NCBI GenBank assembly: GCA_002083395.1
Contig: LWDH01000045.1
Location: forward strand, 108,857-172,856
Source of the DNA: Proteobacteria bacterium SG_bin4
Lineage (GTDB): Bacteria; Pseudomonadota; Gammaproteobacteria; Burkholderiales; Nitrosomonadaceae
Direction: 5' to 3'
DNA length: 64,000 nt
Shown here: piece after piece, positions 27,494-36,345 of the stretch
Layout of the letters: every line of letters starts with the position of its first letter
Position numbering within the stretch: the stretch's first letter is position 1
Position numbers and translations under genes: made by a program
The notes under the pieces: generated by a model
Seen by the model: only the letters and a program-made list of their open reading frames with translations
Databases searched by the model: none
Told to the model about the DNA's origin: nothing

Positions 27494-28920
27494 TATGGTA
27501 ACTCCAGTAATTGTTGCTTGGTTTTGCTTCCCGGTTTGACACTTTCGATCGGAGCCGCTATCAACCGCTCGATATCATTGACCAAGCGTTGATAATTCGC
27601 CAAGGCACGCACATAAAGCACTTGATTCTGAAACAGCACCCGTTGCGCATCGAGTAACTCCAGTAAGCCAAATTTGCCCAATTCATAACCTCTGCGCATG
27701 ACATCAAAAGCACTTTTGGCACCTGGCAAAATCTCATCTCGCAAGATATTGATTTCATTCCATGCGGCTGACATCGCTTCATACGACAGCGCCAGCTCCG
27801 TTCTCAAACGCAACTCCATCGCTTGCTGTTCATCCTCGGCTTTGCTGACCCGGTGATAAGCATCTTTCAAATTACCTTGGTTTCGATCAAATAACGGCAA
27901 TGGAATCATCACGCTTGCCACCGCAGTTGTACCTCCCAATTGCGCGTGATGCACTGCACCGGCATTCAAGGTTAGATTCGGGATACGGCGCGTTTCTTCG
28001 ACCTTGAGCAAGGCTTTGCGATGTTCGATATTCTTCAGTGCACGCAGCGCCAATGGATTATCCAAAACACGCTGTTGTAGTAATTCAAAATCTGGCGGAG
28101 GGGTTGCGATTTCCAGAACACCCAGTGCTTTATCAAATTGAGGCGTGACGCTATCCCACATCAACGCTAAACGCTTGCGGGCCGAAGTCAAATCCCGGTA
28201 AGCTTGCTCGTATTCAATGTTGGTCGCGGATAAACCAACCTTGGCGCGGGTTTCTTCGATTGGCGGCACTTTGCCTGCTTGCACTCTGCGAACTACCGCA
28301 TCAAAGACCGTTTGTGCCAACCGCCGGGTTTCTTCAGCCAATCGGAGCCTCTCCTGACCAGCCAGCACATCGGTAAACAAATTGGCGACCCGAGCCATGA
28401 TTTCGATGCGCCTCGATTCGTAATCCTTCGCAGCCAACTCCTCGCCCAGCAGTGCAGCATTGACCCGGGCGGCACGCTTACCGCCGAGCTCAATTAACTG
28501 GCCGATACGAATGGTCGTGAGCTGTTGAACGACCTCCTGCGCAACTGAATCAGGCGAATTGATATCACCGCTCAGCTTCTGTATGTTTCCAGGGTTTTCT
28601 ACATTTGCTGTGAGTTCCGGGTTTCGCAATAACCCGGCTTGTAATGTCGCTCCTTCGAGCGCCTTCATTTCTTTGACAAATGCCGCCAATTCGGGATTAA
28701 GCGTTAAAGCCAAATTGATCGCATCGCGTAAAGTCAAATCACCGTTATCACGCACCGGCATGGTCGATAGCCGTTCCTTCGAAGATTCTGCTACGATGCT
28801 GAAAGTGTCAGCACCCGCTTCAATGCGAAACGGAACAATCATGATCAGGATGACACATAGCTGCAAGACTCGCAGCCCGGATGCAACCCATCGTGTGAAA
28901 TTCAGGTCGCTTAATTTCAT
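27493..28920 (-). CDS. czcC: Outer-membrane efflux channel CzcC
   Basis: TolC-family outer-membrane factor of the metal-efflux complex. The 475 residues have a signal-like hydrophobic N-terminus (VLQLCVILIMIVPFRIEAGA) and two outer-membrane efflux repeats, each with the NPEL-type motif early (LALTLNPELAAF) and a periplasmic helix pair (GYELGKFGLLELLDAQRVLF in the second). Ribosome site GGGAGAATTTCATG. It leads czcCBA and follows the small CzcI-like gene by 116 bases. Confidence 0.92.
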   Translation of the reverse strand: MKLSDLNFTRWVASGLRVLQLCVILIMIVPFRIEAGADTFSIVAESSKERLSTMPVRDNGDLTLRDAINLALTLNPELAAFVKEMKALEGATLQAGLLRNPELTANVENPGNIQKLSGDINSPDSVAQEVVQQLTTIRIGQLIELGGKRAARVNAALLGEELAAKDYESRRIEIMARVANLFTDVLAGQERLRLAEETRRLAQTVFDAVVRRVQAGKVPPIEETRAKVGLSATNIEYEQAYRDLTSARKRLALMWDSVTPQFDKALGVLEIATPPPDFELLQQRVLDNPLALRALKNIEHRKALLKVEETRRIPNLTLNAGAVHHAQLGGTTAVASVMIPLPLFDRNQGNLKDAYHRVSKAEDEQQAMELRLRTELALSYEAMSAAWNEINILRDEILPGAKSAFDVMRRGYELGKFGLLELLDAQRVLFQNQVLYVRALANYQRLVNDIERLIAAPIESVKPGSKTKQQLLELP

Positions 28921-29036
28921 GAAATTCTCCCACAGAGCTATAACATGTATGAACCGTGCTCTTGTTCAGAGCCATACTGAACTGTTCCTTAGCTGACTAT
29001 ACGTTAGCAATCAACGCATAAACAGCCATAACGTCG

Positions 29037-29411
29037 TTAGCTTGCAGAGATATTGCGGGGTGGCCGGAGCGGCAAATCCGGGATTGCTTCAGGTACCGCT
29101 TCAGAAATAAAGACGGTCATCACTTCCGTCATATTCTGACTAGGAACCGGAGGGAAGGAATTAAAGAAAAATGGTTGATATTGTCCTGCGGAATGTAAGC
29201 ACAGATGCGTTGCCGCATCCAGTTCAACGCCGTCCCAGGAAACGTTGTTGCGATGCATTTCCAGATGGGTTGCGGGATCCGCGGAAAGTGCATGGCGAAT
29301 ATGATCCAGTTCATGTGCGAAAACCTCGCCCCGGAATGATAAACTCAGCCCGTTCGTCAATATGCTGACAATTAGCATAGCGATTAGCGGATAAGCTCTG
29401 TATTTCCTCAT
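29037..29411 (-). CDS. Small exported His-rich protein upstream of czcCBA (CzcI-like)
   Basis: 124 residues with a signal-type N-terminus (IAMLIVSILTNGLSLSF), then His-rich stretches HELDHIRHALS and HLEMHRNNVSW and a single CLHSAGQYQ motif, ending in a Pro/Arg-rich tail. Small proteins of this kind precede czcCBA in other beta-proteobacteria (CzcI) and are thought to act as periplasmic metal-binding or regulatory factors. The assignment rests mainly on place, size and His content; overall similarity is weak. Confidence 0.55.
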   Translation of the reverse strand: MRKYRAYPLIAMLIVSILTNGLSLSFRGEVFAHELDHIRHALSADPATHLEMHRNNVSWDGVELDAATHLCLHSAGQYQPFFFNSFPPVPSQNMTEVMTVFISEAVPEAIPDLPLRPPRNISAS

Positions 29412-29522
29412 GAATGTCTCAATTAAAGATCAGTGAAAGTCTCACTTTGATATAATCATTTCATATTATGCTACGGTTTGCAATTATGAATCAGCCTAAT
29501 AAAACGCTTTTATTGACACATA

Positions 29523-30119
29523 TCAAATAATTCGCACTCCTTCCGCCGACAGCATTGTCACCAGAACGGTCAACGGCAATCCGATCAATCCGGTGGGATC
29601 GTCACCCGTCATTTTTTCGATCAACGCAATCCCCAGTCCTTCTGATTTCGCGCTACCAGCGCAATGATAAGGTTGTTCCATGCGCAGATAGTGATCGATT
29701 TGCTGATCATCCAAGGGCCGATACTTCACATAGTAGCGTGAGAGATGGATCTGCAACCGGTTGGTTTCGCTGTTCAAAAGACAAAGCGCCGTATAAAAAA
29801 CCACTTCCCGACCTTGAATCAAACGCAACTGCTGGGTTGCATTGCTGTGATTTAATGGTTTTCCCAAGTGCCTGTCATCCAAGGCAGCCACTTGATCGGA
29901 ACCGATAACCAACGCACGCGGATAAATACCGGCAACTGCGCGCGCTTTCGCTTCGGCCAAGCGGCAAGCGGTTTGTTGGGGTAATTCTTGATCTAGCGGA
30001 GCTTCATCAATCTGTGGACTGCAGGTATCGAAAGGAATCTGTAAACGTTGCAGCAATTCTTTCCGATAAATTGAACCAGAACCCAGTATTATTTTTGGGG
30101 TAATCTGTTGTGTTTTCAA
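29523..30119 (-). CDS. maf: Maf-family nucleotide pyrophosphatase
   Basis: House-cleaning enzyme that hydrolyses modified nucleoside triphosphates; the YceF branch prefers 7-methyl-GTP. The 198 residues show ILGSGSIYRKELLQRL at the start, the catalytic EAKARAVAG and IGSDQVAALD blocks, GREVVFYTAL, and the C-terminal GLPLTVL. It sits divergent to yceD, as yceF does in many proteobacteria, which favours the YceF branch. Confidence 0.9.
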   Translation of the reverse strand: MKTQQITPKIILGSGSIYRKELLQRLQIPFDTCSPQIDEAPLDQELPQQTACRLAEAKARAVAGIYPRALVIGSDQVAALDDRHLGKPLNHSNATQQLRLIQGREVVFYTALCLLNSETNRLQIHLSRYYVKYRPLDDQQIDHYLRMEQPYHCAGSAKSEGLGIALIEKMTGDDPTGLIGLPLTVLVTMLSAEGVRII

Positions 30120-30137
30120 AATTTCCTTCTGTATTTT

Positions 30138-30164
30138 TTGACACTTACGATTAAAAACTATAAC
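30138..30164 (+). promoter_or_regulatory. Candidate sigma-70 promoter for yceD-rpmF-plsX-fab operon
   Basis: TTGACA at 30138-30143 and TATAAC at 30159-30164, spaced 15 bases. Initiation about seven bases further would leave only about five bases before the yceD ATG at 30176. Confidence 0.5.
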
Positions 30165-30175
30165 ATGCGCGCCTT

Positions 30176-30691
30176 ATGTCTGTACGGTTTGTTATCGATC
30201 CCCTCGAATTTGTAAAAAATGCGGGTAATCGCCATGATAAAATCCCGTTGGATGAACTTGCGCGCTTGCATGACTTGTTGTTTGACCGGGAAGGGGAAAT
30301 AATTTATCACATCACCGGACGGCTTGATCAAAATGAAAAGCCGGGCTTGCATTTGCGGATTAATGGAAAAATTCATCTTAATTGCCAGCGCTGTCTTGAC
30401 AAATTAGTTCATACCGTTGATCTTGAAACTTTCCTGCTACTTGCAAAAGATGAATTTGAATTGGATCAGGCAGACGACGATGACAATGTGGATGCGATAT
30501 TAGCGACGCCTGAGCTGGATATTCTTGGTTTAATCGAAGAAGAAGTCATATTAAGCCTTTCCATTTCATCACGTCACGCCGAAGGTGAATGTAGCACGCT
30601 AAAATTGAAACCGACTGACAATAATCCGGACGATAGCCCAAAATCGGCACACCCTTTTGCGGCATTGGCAGCATTAAAAAAGGCAAACTAA
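30176..30691 (+). CDS. yceD: YceD/DUF177 protein, 23S rRNA accumulation factor
   Basis: 171 residues with the DUF177 pattern: the beta-stranded first half, the Cys pair in INCQRCLDKL-like LNCQRCLDKLVH, an acidic loop ELDQADDDDNVD, and LDILGLIEEEVILSLSISSR. The family is needed for normal 23S rRNA levels in bacteria and chloroplasts and is nearly always next to rpmF, as here (18 bases apart). No ribosome site precedes the ATG. Confidence 0.92.
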   Translation: MSVRFVIDPLEFVKNAGNRHDKIPLDELARLHDLLFDREGEIIYHITGRLDQNEKPGLHLRINGKIHLNCQRCLDKLVHTVDLETFLLLAKDEFELDQADDDDNVDAILATPELDILGLIEEEVILSLSISSRHAEGECSTLKLKPTDNNPDDSPKSAHPFAALAALKKAN

Positions 30692-30709
30692 GTTTAAGGA
30701 GTAATTCAC

Positions 30710-30889
30710 ATGGCTGTTCAACAAAATAAGAAATCCCCCTCGAAACGCGGCATGCATCGCGCTCATGATTTTCTGACCAATCCGCCATTGGCCGTAGAAC
30801 CCAGTACCGGGGAAACTCATTTACGCCATCATATCAGCCCTAACGGGTATTATCGCGGCAAGAAAGTAGTCAAAACCAAAAACGATTAA
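30710..30889 (+). CDS. rpmF: 50S ribosomal protein L32
   Basis: 59 residues translated directly from the sequence: MAVQQNKKSPSKRGMHRAHD at the start, ending RGKKVVKTKND. It matches the L32 pattern (K-x-SPSKRGMHRAHD) and the no-zinc form, without the Cys pairs. Ribosome site TAAGGAG seven bases before the ATG. It lies between yceD and plsX, the standard order. Confidence 0.96.
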   Translation: MAVQQNKKSPSKRGMHRAHDFLTNPPLAVEPSTGETHLRHHISPNGYYRGKKVVKTKND

Positions 30890-30953
30890 ACTATTTTCTA
30901 TTGCTACAAACCATATTGAAATATAGCTTTTCCGAGTCTCAAGAGCACCGAAA

Positions 30954-31982
30954 TTGGATATCACTGTAGCAATAGATTGTATGGGCGGTGACCATGGTCC
31001 CCATGTCACCGTTCCATCTGCGTTGGATTATTTGCAGCAAGACCCCGAAGCCAACATCATCCTGGTTGGAATTCCCGATGCCATTGAAGCCGAATTGCAC
31101 GCTGCAAAGGCAGATTTTGGCCCGAGAATCCGACTGCACCCTGCCAGTGAAGTCGTCAGCATGGACGAATCCCCTTCAGCGGCATTACGCGGCAAAAAAG
31201 ATTCATCGATGCGCGTGGCGATTAATCTTGTCAAAACAGGAGAAGCGCAGGCTTGTATTAGCGCCGGAAATACCGGTGCGCTATTGGCTACGTCCCGGTT
31301 TGTCTTGAAGACAATCCCTGGTGTTGATCGGCCAGCGCTTGCAGTGGTATTACCCACCAGCACCGGCCACACCTACGTTCTGGATCTGGGAGCCAATATC
31401 GATTGCACTGCCGAGCATTTGTTTCAATTCGGTATTATGGGCGCTTCGCTGGTATCCTCTGTGGAAAATAAAGCATTTCCCAGTGTCGGGTTGCTCAATG
31501 TCGGCGAAGAAGAAATCAAAGGCAATGAAGTCGTAAAACAGGCTGCCGAGCTATTGCGCCGTAGCGGACTCAATTTTTATGGTAACGTTGAAGGCACGGA
31601 TATTTATAAAGGAACAACGGATGTTGTAGTATGTGATGGGTTTGTTGGAAACATCACGTTAAAAACATCGGAAGGTCTGGCTCAAATGCTGGGAACTTAT
31701 TTACGGCAAGAATTCAAGCGCAATCTTTTAACCAAACTGGCCGGGGTGATTGCAATGCCGGTGATTAAATCCTTCAAGCGCCGAGTGGATCATCGTCGTT
31801 ATAATGGCGCCAGTTTTTTGGGTTTGCGAGGTATCGTCATCAAAAGCCATGGATCGGCAGATAAATATGCCTTCAGTTTCGCAATCAAACGCGCCGCCGA
31901 TGAAGTGCGAGGCGGCATGCTGCGGCGTATCAGTGAGCGGGTCGCAGAGTTTTCCCGTCACGCTCAATCCACTTCTAATTAA
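30954..31982 (+). CDS. plsX: Phosphate acyltransferase PlsX
   Basis: Makes acyl-phosphate from acyl-ACP, the first step to phosphatidic acid with PlsY. The 342 residues begin at a TTG (MDITVAIDCMGGDHGP when read as start), the usual PlsX N-terminus, with no upstream ATG that fits. Seen: GGDHGP, SAGNTGALLATSRFVLK, VCDGFVGNITLKTSEG, and the end block NGASFLGLRGIVIKSHGSAD. fabH follows by 13 bases. Confidence 0.95.
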   Translation: MDITVAIDCMGGDHGPHVTVPSALDYLQQDPEANIILVGIPDAIEAELHAAKADFGPRIRLHPASEVVSMDESPSAALRGKKDSSMRVAINLVKTGEAQACISAGNTGALLATSRFVLKTIPGVDRPALAVVLPTSTGHTYVLDLGANIDCTAEHLFQFGIMGASLVSSVENKAFPSVGLLNVGEEEIKGNEVVKQAAELLRRSGLNFYGNVEGTDIYKGTTDVVVCDGFVGNITLKTSEGLAQMLGTYLRQEFKRNLLTKLAGVIAMPVIKSFKRRVDHRRYNGASFLGLRGIVIKSHGSADKYAFSFAIKRAADEVRGGMLRRISERVAEFSRHAQSTSN

Positions 31983-31995
31983 ATTGACCCGATAA

Positions 31996-32952
31996 ATGTA
32001 TTCAAGAATCACAGGCACAGGTAGTTACTTACCGGAAAAAATTCTCACCAACGCCGATCTGGAACGTATGGTCGATACCAGTGATGAATGGATACGCACC
32101 CGCACCGGCATCACCCAGCGACATATAGCACGTGATGATCAGGTTGCCAGCGACTTAGCGTTGTATGCCAGCCAGAATGCCATGCAGGCTGCCGGTGTCA
32201 GCAGTGAAGACATCGACTTGATTATCGTTGCTACGACAACGCCGGACATGATATTTCCCAGCACTGCGTGCATCCTGCAAAATAAGCTGGGCATTGAAAA
32301 TTGCCCGGCATTCGATGTGCAGGCGGTTTGCAGCGGCTTTGTATACGCACTGGCTACGGCCGATATGTTCGTCAGTTCAGGAAAATGCCGCAATGCCTTA
32401 GTGGTAGGCAGTGAAATTTACTCCAAAATACTCGACTGGAATGATCGCAATACGTGTGTTTTGTTCGGTGACGGCGCTGGCGCAGTGGTTCTGTCACAAA
32501 GCGATCAGCCCGGCATCTTATCAAGCCATCTCCATGCCAGCGGCAGCCATAGCAATATTTTGTCAGCCCCCGGGTGTATCAGCGGTGGAAGAGTGCAAGG
32601 CAATCCCTATATCAATATGGAAGGGAATGCAGTTTTTAAATTTGCCGTCAAAGTCCTGGAAGAAGTCGTACAAGAAGCCGTCGAGAAAAATAATCTGCAA
32701 TCGACCGACATCGACTGGTTGATTCCGCACCAAGCGAATATCAGAATAATACAGTCGACCGCCAAGAAATTAGGATTACCGATGGACAGAGTCGTCGTAT
32801 CGGTCGACAAACATGGTAATACATCCGCAGCTTCGATTCCGCTTGCATTAGATATCGCAGTTCGAGATGGCCGTATACAGCGGGATCAATTGCTATTACT
32901 TGAAGGAGTCGGCGGTGGTTTTACATGGGGAGCAGTGCTACTGCGTTGGTGA
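31996..32952 (+). CDS. fabH: 3-oxoacyl-ACP synthase III (FabH)
   Basis: Starts fatty-acid synthesis by joining acetyl-CoA to malonyl-ACP. The 318 residues carry the catalytic triad: Cys in VQAVCSGFVYALA, His in LIPHQANIRI, Asn in KHGNTSAASIPLAL. The N-terminal TRTGITQRHIA and C-terminal VGGGFTWGAVLLRW are standard. fabD starts three bases after its stop. Confidence 0.97.
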   Translation: MYSRITGTGSYLPEKILTNADLERMVDTSDEWIRTRTGITQRHIARDDQVASDLALYASQNAMQAAGVSSEDIDLIIVATTTPDMIFPSTACILQNKLGIENCPAFDVQAVCSGFVYALATADMFVSSGKCRNALVVGSEIYSKILDWNDRNTCVLFGDGAGAVVLSQSDQPGILSSHLHASGSHSNILSAPGCISGGRVQGNPYINMEGNAVFKFAVKVLEEVVQEAVEKNNLQSTDIDWLIPHQANIRIIQSTAKKLGLPMDRVVVSVDKHGNTSAASIPLALDIAVRDGRIQRDQLLLLEGVGGGFTWGAVLLRW

Positions 32953-32955
32953 TTT

Positions 32956-33900
32956 ATGACATTTGCATTTGTATTTCCTGGGCAAGGTTCGCAATCGGTT
33001 GGCATGATGAACGGTTACACCGGGTTACCCGTCATTCAGGAAACTTTTTCAGAAGCTTCCGATATTCTCAAGCAAGATTTATGGTCCCTGGTTAATAATG
33101 GCTCCGCCGACGATCTGAATCTTACTGTCAATACACAACCGGTCATGTTGACCGCTGGTGTTGCGGTCTATCGGGCATGGACGAGCCTTGGCGGAACAAA
33201 ACCGGCAATTATCGCCGGGCATAGCCTGGGTGAATACACGGCATTAGTCGCAGCAGAAGCTTTAACTTTTTCCGATGCATTGGCACTGGTCCGCTACCGG
33301 GCACAAGCAATGCAGCAGGCAGTCCCGGAAGGTACAGGTGGTATGGCCGCAATCTTGGGATTGGATGATACAAGCATCGAAACCATCTGCCGGGAAATTA
33401 CCACCCGAAGTAATGGTGAATCGCTGGAACCGGCTAATTTCAACGCTCCGGGTCAAGTCGTTATTGCCGGACACAAAAGCGCCATTCAACAGGGTATCGA
33501 TCTGGCAAAGGTGAAGGGCGCTAAAAGAGCGATCATGCTGCCGATGAGCATCCCTTCGCATTGCTCGCTGATGAAGCCAGCCGCCGAACAGATGAAACAA
33601 CAACTGGATAAAGTGGTGCTGCATGCGCCGCACTTACCAATTCTGCACAACGCCGATGTAAAATCTCACACCGATCCGGCAACCATCAAAGCTATATTGG
33701 TGCAACAACTCGTAAGTCCGGTGCGCTGGGTCGACACGATCCAAGCTATCGCCGCTAAAGGTGTCACGCACGTGATTGAATGCGGACCAGGGAAAGTGCT
33801 GGCTGGGTTAAATAAGCGTATCGATCAAAATTTGCAGCAGCTCTCGCTGGCGGATAGTGAAGCCATCGCGCAAGCTGTCAATCAATTAAAGGTTAATTAA
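32956..33900 (+). CDS. fabD: Malonyl-CoA:ACP transacylase (FabD)
   Basis: Loads malonyl onto acyl carrier protein. The 314 residues have FVFPGQGSQSVGM at the start, the nucleophile motif GHSLGEYTALVAA, Arg in RYRAQAMQQAV, the His in MSIPSHCSLMKPA, and QQLVSPVRWVDTI near the end. It lies in the fab operon between fabH and fabG. Confidence 0.97.
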   Translation: MTFAFVFPGQGSQSVGMMNGYTGLPVIQETFSEASDILKQDLWSLVNNGSADDLNLTVNTQPVMLTAGVAVYRAWTSLGGTKPAIIAGHSLGEYTALVAAEALTFSDALALVRYRAQAMQQAVPEGTGGMAAILGLDDTSIETICREITTRSNGESLEPANFNAPGQVVIAGHKSAIQQGIDLAKVKGAKRAIMLPMSIPSHCSLMKPAAEQMKQQLDKVVLHAPHLPILHNADVKSHTDPATIKAILVQQLVSPVRWVDTIQAIAAKGVTHVIECGPGKVLAGLNKRIDQNLQQLSLADSEAIAQAVNQLKVN

Positions 33901-33954
33901 AAAATGAATATTAATAATAAATTGTCATGGCTCTGGTAATGATGGGGAAATGAT

Positions 33955-34692
33955 ATGGAAAATAGAATAACGTTAGTTACCGGTGCCAGCCGTGGAATCG
34001 GACAAGCGGTAGCGCTTAAACTCGGTCAACACGGCGCAGTGGTAATTGGCACAGCCACTAGTGAAAATGGCGCCAACGCAATTAGCCAGTACTTGGAAAA
34101 AGCCGGGATCAAAGGATATGGCGTGATCCTGAATGTCAATGATGCTGCGCAAATCGAAAGTACTATCGCGGATATTCGTGAAAAATTCGGTGATGTCGAG
34201 ATATTAATCAATAACGCTGGAATTACCCGCGATAATCTGCTCGTTCGCATGAAAGACGAAGAATGGGATGACATTATGGAAACCGATTTAAAATCGGTAT
34301 TCCGCTTAAGCCGCGCGGTGCTTCGCGCAATGATGAAAGCCCGTTACGGCCGTATCATCAATATTTCATCGGTTGTCGGTGCTATGGGAAACATGGGGCA
34401 AACGAATTATGCTGCGGCCAAAGCTGGCATTTTTGGATTCAGCAAATCGCTGGCGCGTGAAGTTGGCAGCCGCAATATCACGGTTAACTGCGTTGCTCCC
34501 GGCTTTATCGATACCGATATGACCCGGTCGCTGGCTGATGCCTTCCAACAAAACCTGATCCAACATGTCCCGCTGGGAAGATTAGGACGTCCTGAAGAAG
34601 TCGCTTCAGCCGTGGCTTTTCTAGCTTCCTCAGCAGCCGCTTACATTACGGGTGCAACGCTTCACGTAAACGGCGGAATGTATATGGATTAA
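33955..34692 (+). CDS. fabG: 3-oxoacyl-ACP reductase (FabG)
   Basis: NADPH-dependent reductase of the elongation cycle. The 245-residue short-chain dehydrogenase has TGASRGIGQAVA, the NNAG motif (ILINNAGITRDNL), the catalytic Ser in INISSVVGAMGN and the pair Tyr/Lys in NYAAAKAGI, and the C-terminal GATLHVNGGMYMD. A 54-base gap separates it from fabD. Confidence 0.97.
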   Translation: MENRITLVTGASRGIGQAVALKLGQHGAVVIGTATSENGANAISQYLEKAGIKGYGVILNVNDAAQIESTIADIREKFGDVEILINNAGITRDNLLVRMKDEEWDDIMETDLKSVFRLSRAVLRAMMKARYGRIINISSVVGAMGNMGQTNYAAAKAGIFGFSKSLAREVGSRNITVNCVAPGFIDTDMTRSLADAFQQNLIQHVPLGRLGRPEEVASAVAFLASSAAAYITGATLHVNGGMYMD

Positions 34693-34740
34693 CCTCCAGA
34701 TTGAGATCTACGAGGGAGGATTATTACCTAAGTTGCAGTG

Positions 34741-34767
34741 TTGTTGAGATTGAAAATTTGTTAAAAT
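34741..34767 (+). promoter_or_regulatory. Candidate internal promoter for acpP
   Basis: TTGTTG and TAAAAT with a 15-base gap lie in the 111-base spacer between fabG and acpP. An extra promoter is expected here because acyl carrier protein is needed in large amounts, but the boxes are only fair. Confidence 0.3.
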
Positions 34768-34803
34768 AATCGAGTTTATCTTACCTGATAAGGAAATACC
34801 TAG

Positions 34804-35043
34804 ATGGAAAATATTGAACAGCGTATTAAAAAAATTGTTGCTGAACAACTGGGCGTAAACGAAGCGGAAGTTAAAAATGAATCGTCCTTTGTCAATGATC
34901 TTGGAGCCGATTCACTCGATACGGTTGAACTGGTAATGGCGTTGGAAGAAGAATTCGAATGTGAAATTCCGGATGAACAAGCTGAGAAAATCAATACCGT
35001 CCAGGAAGCGATAGACTACGTCACAGCACACACCACGAATTAG
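34804..35043 (+). CDS. acpP: Acyl carrier protein
   Basis: 79-residue acidic four-helix protein that carries fatty-acyl intermediates. The phosphopantetheine Ser lies in DLGADSLDTVELVMALEEEF. Start MENIEQRIKKIVAEQLGV has ribosome site AAGGAAATACCTAGATG. Placed between fabG and fabF as in E. coli. Confidence 0.98.
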   Translation: MENIEQRIKKIVAEQLGVNEAEVKNESSFVNDLGADSLDTVELVMALEEEFECEIPDEQAEKINTVQEAIDYVTAHTTN

Positions 35044-35086
35044 TATTAGTTTCTTCATAAGATAAGCACATTCACGCGGAGTCATT

Positions 35087-36328
35087 TTGTCCAAACGCAA
35101 GGTAGTAGTAACCGGACTGGGTATCGTCTCGCCTGTAGGAAGCACAATTTCCAGCGCATGGGATAACATTATTTCAGGAAAATCCGGAATCACCCGGATT
35201 ACTCGTTTCGATGCATCCGCTTTTGCTTCACAGATTGCTGGTGAAGTAAAAGATTTTGATATTCACCAATACCTCTCGCCCAAAGAGGCTCGCCGGATGG
35301 ATATTTTCATTCATTACGGCATGGCAGCGGCTATCCAAGCCGTAAAAAATGCGGGTATTGACGATATCTCCCATCTCAATCCGGAAAGGATTGGCGTGAA
35401 TATCGGTTCAGGTATCGGGGGATTGCCGATGATTGAGAATACCGATACCGCTTATCATGCCGGGGGACCGCGTAAAATCTCCCCTTTCTTTATTCCCAGC
35501 ACAATTATCAACATGATCGCCGGTAATTTATCCATCATGTATGGTTATAAAGGACCTAATTTTGCGATTGTAACCGCTTGTACAACGGCGACGCACAGCA
35601 TTGGCAATTCCGCACGCATGATTGAATACGGCGATGCCGATGTGATGGTTTGTGGCGGCGCGGAATCTTGTGTTACGCCATTGGCCATCGGCGGCTTCGC
35701 GGCCGCAAAAGCTTTATCCAGCCAAAATGACAATCCGGAATCCGCAAGCCGCCCTTGGGATATTGATCGCGACGGTTTTGTGTTAGGTGAAGGCGCTGGC
35801 GTTTTGGTACTGGAAGAAATGGAACATGCCAAAAAACGCGGAGCGAAAATTTATGCCGAACTTGCCGGTTTTGGAATGAGCGCGGACGCTTTTCATATGA
35901 CCGCACCCTGCGACGACGGAGAAGGCGCCGCGCGCTGCATGTCCAATGCACTCAAAAATGCAGGTATTGATACGACTGCAGTTGATTACATTAATGCACA
36001 CGGTACTTCGACACCATTGGGAGATATTGCGGAAACAATCGCGGTTAAGCGCTGCTTTGGCGATCATGCCCGGAAGTTGGCTGTTAACTCCACAAAATCC
36101 ATGACAGGTCACTTACTGGGTGCTGCCGGAGGCGTAGAAGCAATTTTCTCGGTTCTGGCCATCCATCATAAAATTGCACCGCCTACGATCAATCTGATCA
36201 ATCAAGACCCGCAATGTGATCTGGACTATATTCCCAATGCTGCCCGGGATATGGATATCAAAGTTGCTTTATCCAACTCCTTCGGATTTGGTGGAACCAA
36301 CGGCACGCTTGTTTTCCGAAGTGTGTAA
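35087..36328 (+). CDS. fabF: 3-oxoacyl-ACP synthase II (FabF)
   Basis: Chain-elongating condensing enzyme. The 413 residues start at TTG (read SKRKVVVTGLGIVSPVG), preceded by GCGGAGTCATT. Catalytic Cys lies in IVTACTTATHSIG, the His residues in NAHGTSTPLGD and STKSMTGHLLGAAG, and the end is SNSFGFGGTNGTLVF. Usual length. mltG follows by 17 bases. Confidence 0.97.
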   Translation: MSKRKVVVTGLGIVSPVGSTISSAWDNIISGKSGITRITRFDASAFASQIAGEVKDFDIHQYLSPKEARRMDIFIHYGMAAAIQAVKNAGIDDISHLNPERIGVNIGSGIGGLPMIENTDTAYHAGGPRKISPFFIPSTIINMIAGNLSIMYGYKGPNFAIVTACTTATHSIGNSARMIEYGDADVMVCGGAESCVTPLAIGGFAAAKALSSQNDNPESASRPWDIDRDGFVLGEGAGVLVLEEMEHAKKRGAKIYAELAGFGMSADAFHMTAPCDDGEGAARCMSNALKNAGIDTTAVDYINAHGTSTPLGDIAETIAVKRCFGDHARKLAVNSTKSMTGHLLGAAGGVEAIFSVLAIHHKIAPPTINLINQDPQCDLDYIPNAARDMDIKVALSNSFGFGGTNGTLVFRSV

Positions 36329-36345
36329 TCTTATCCATCCGATGC

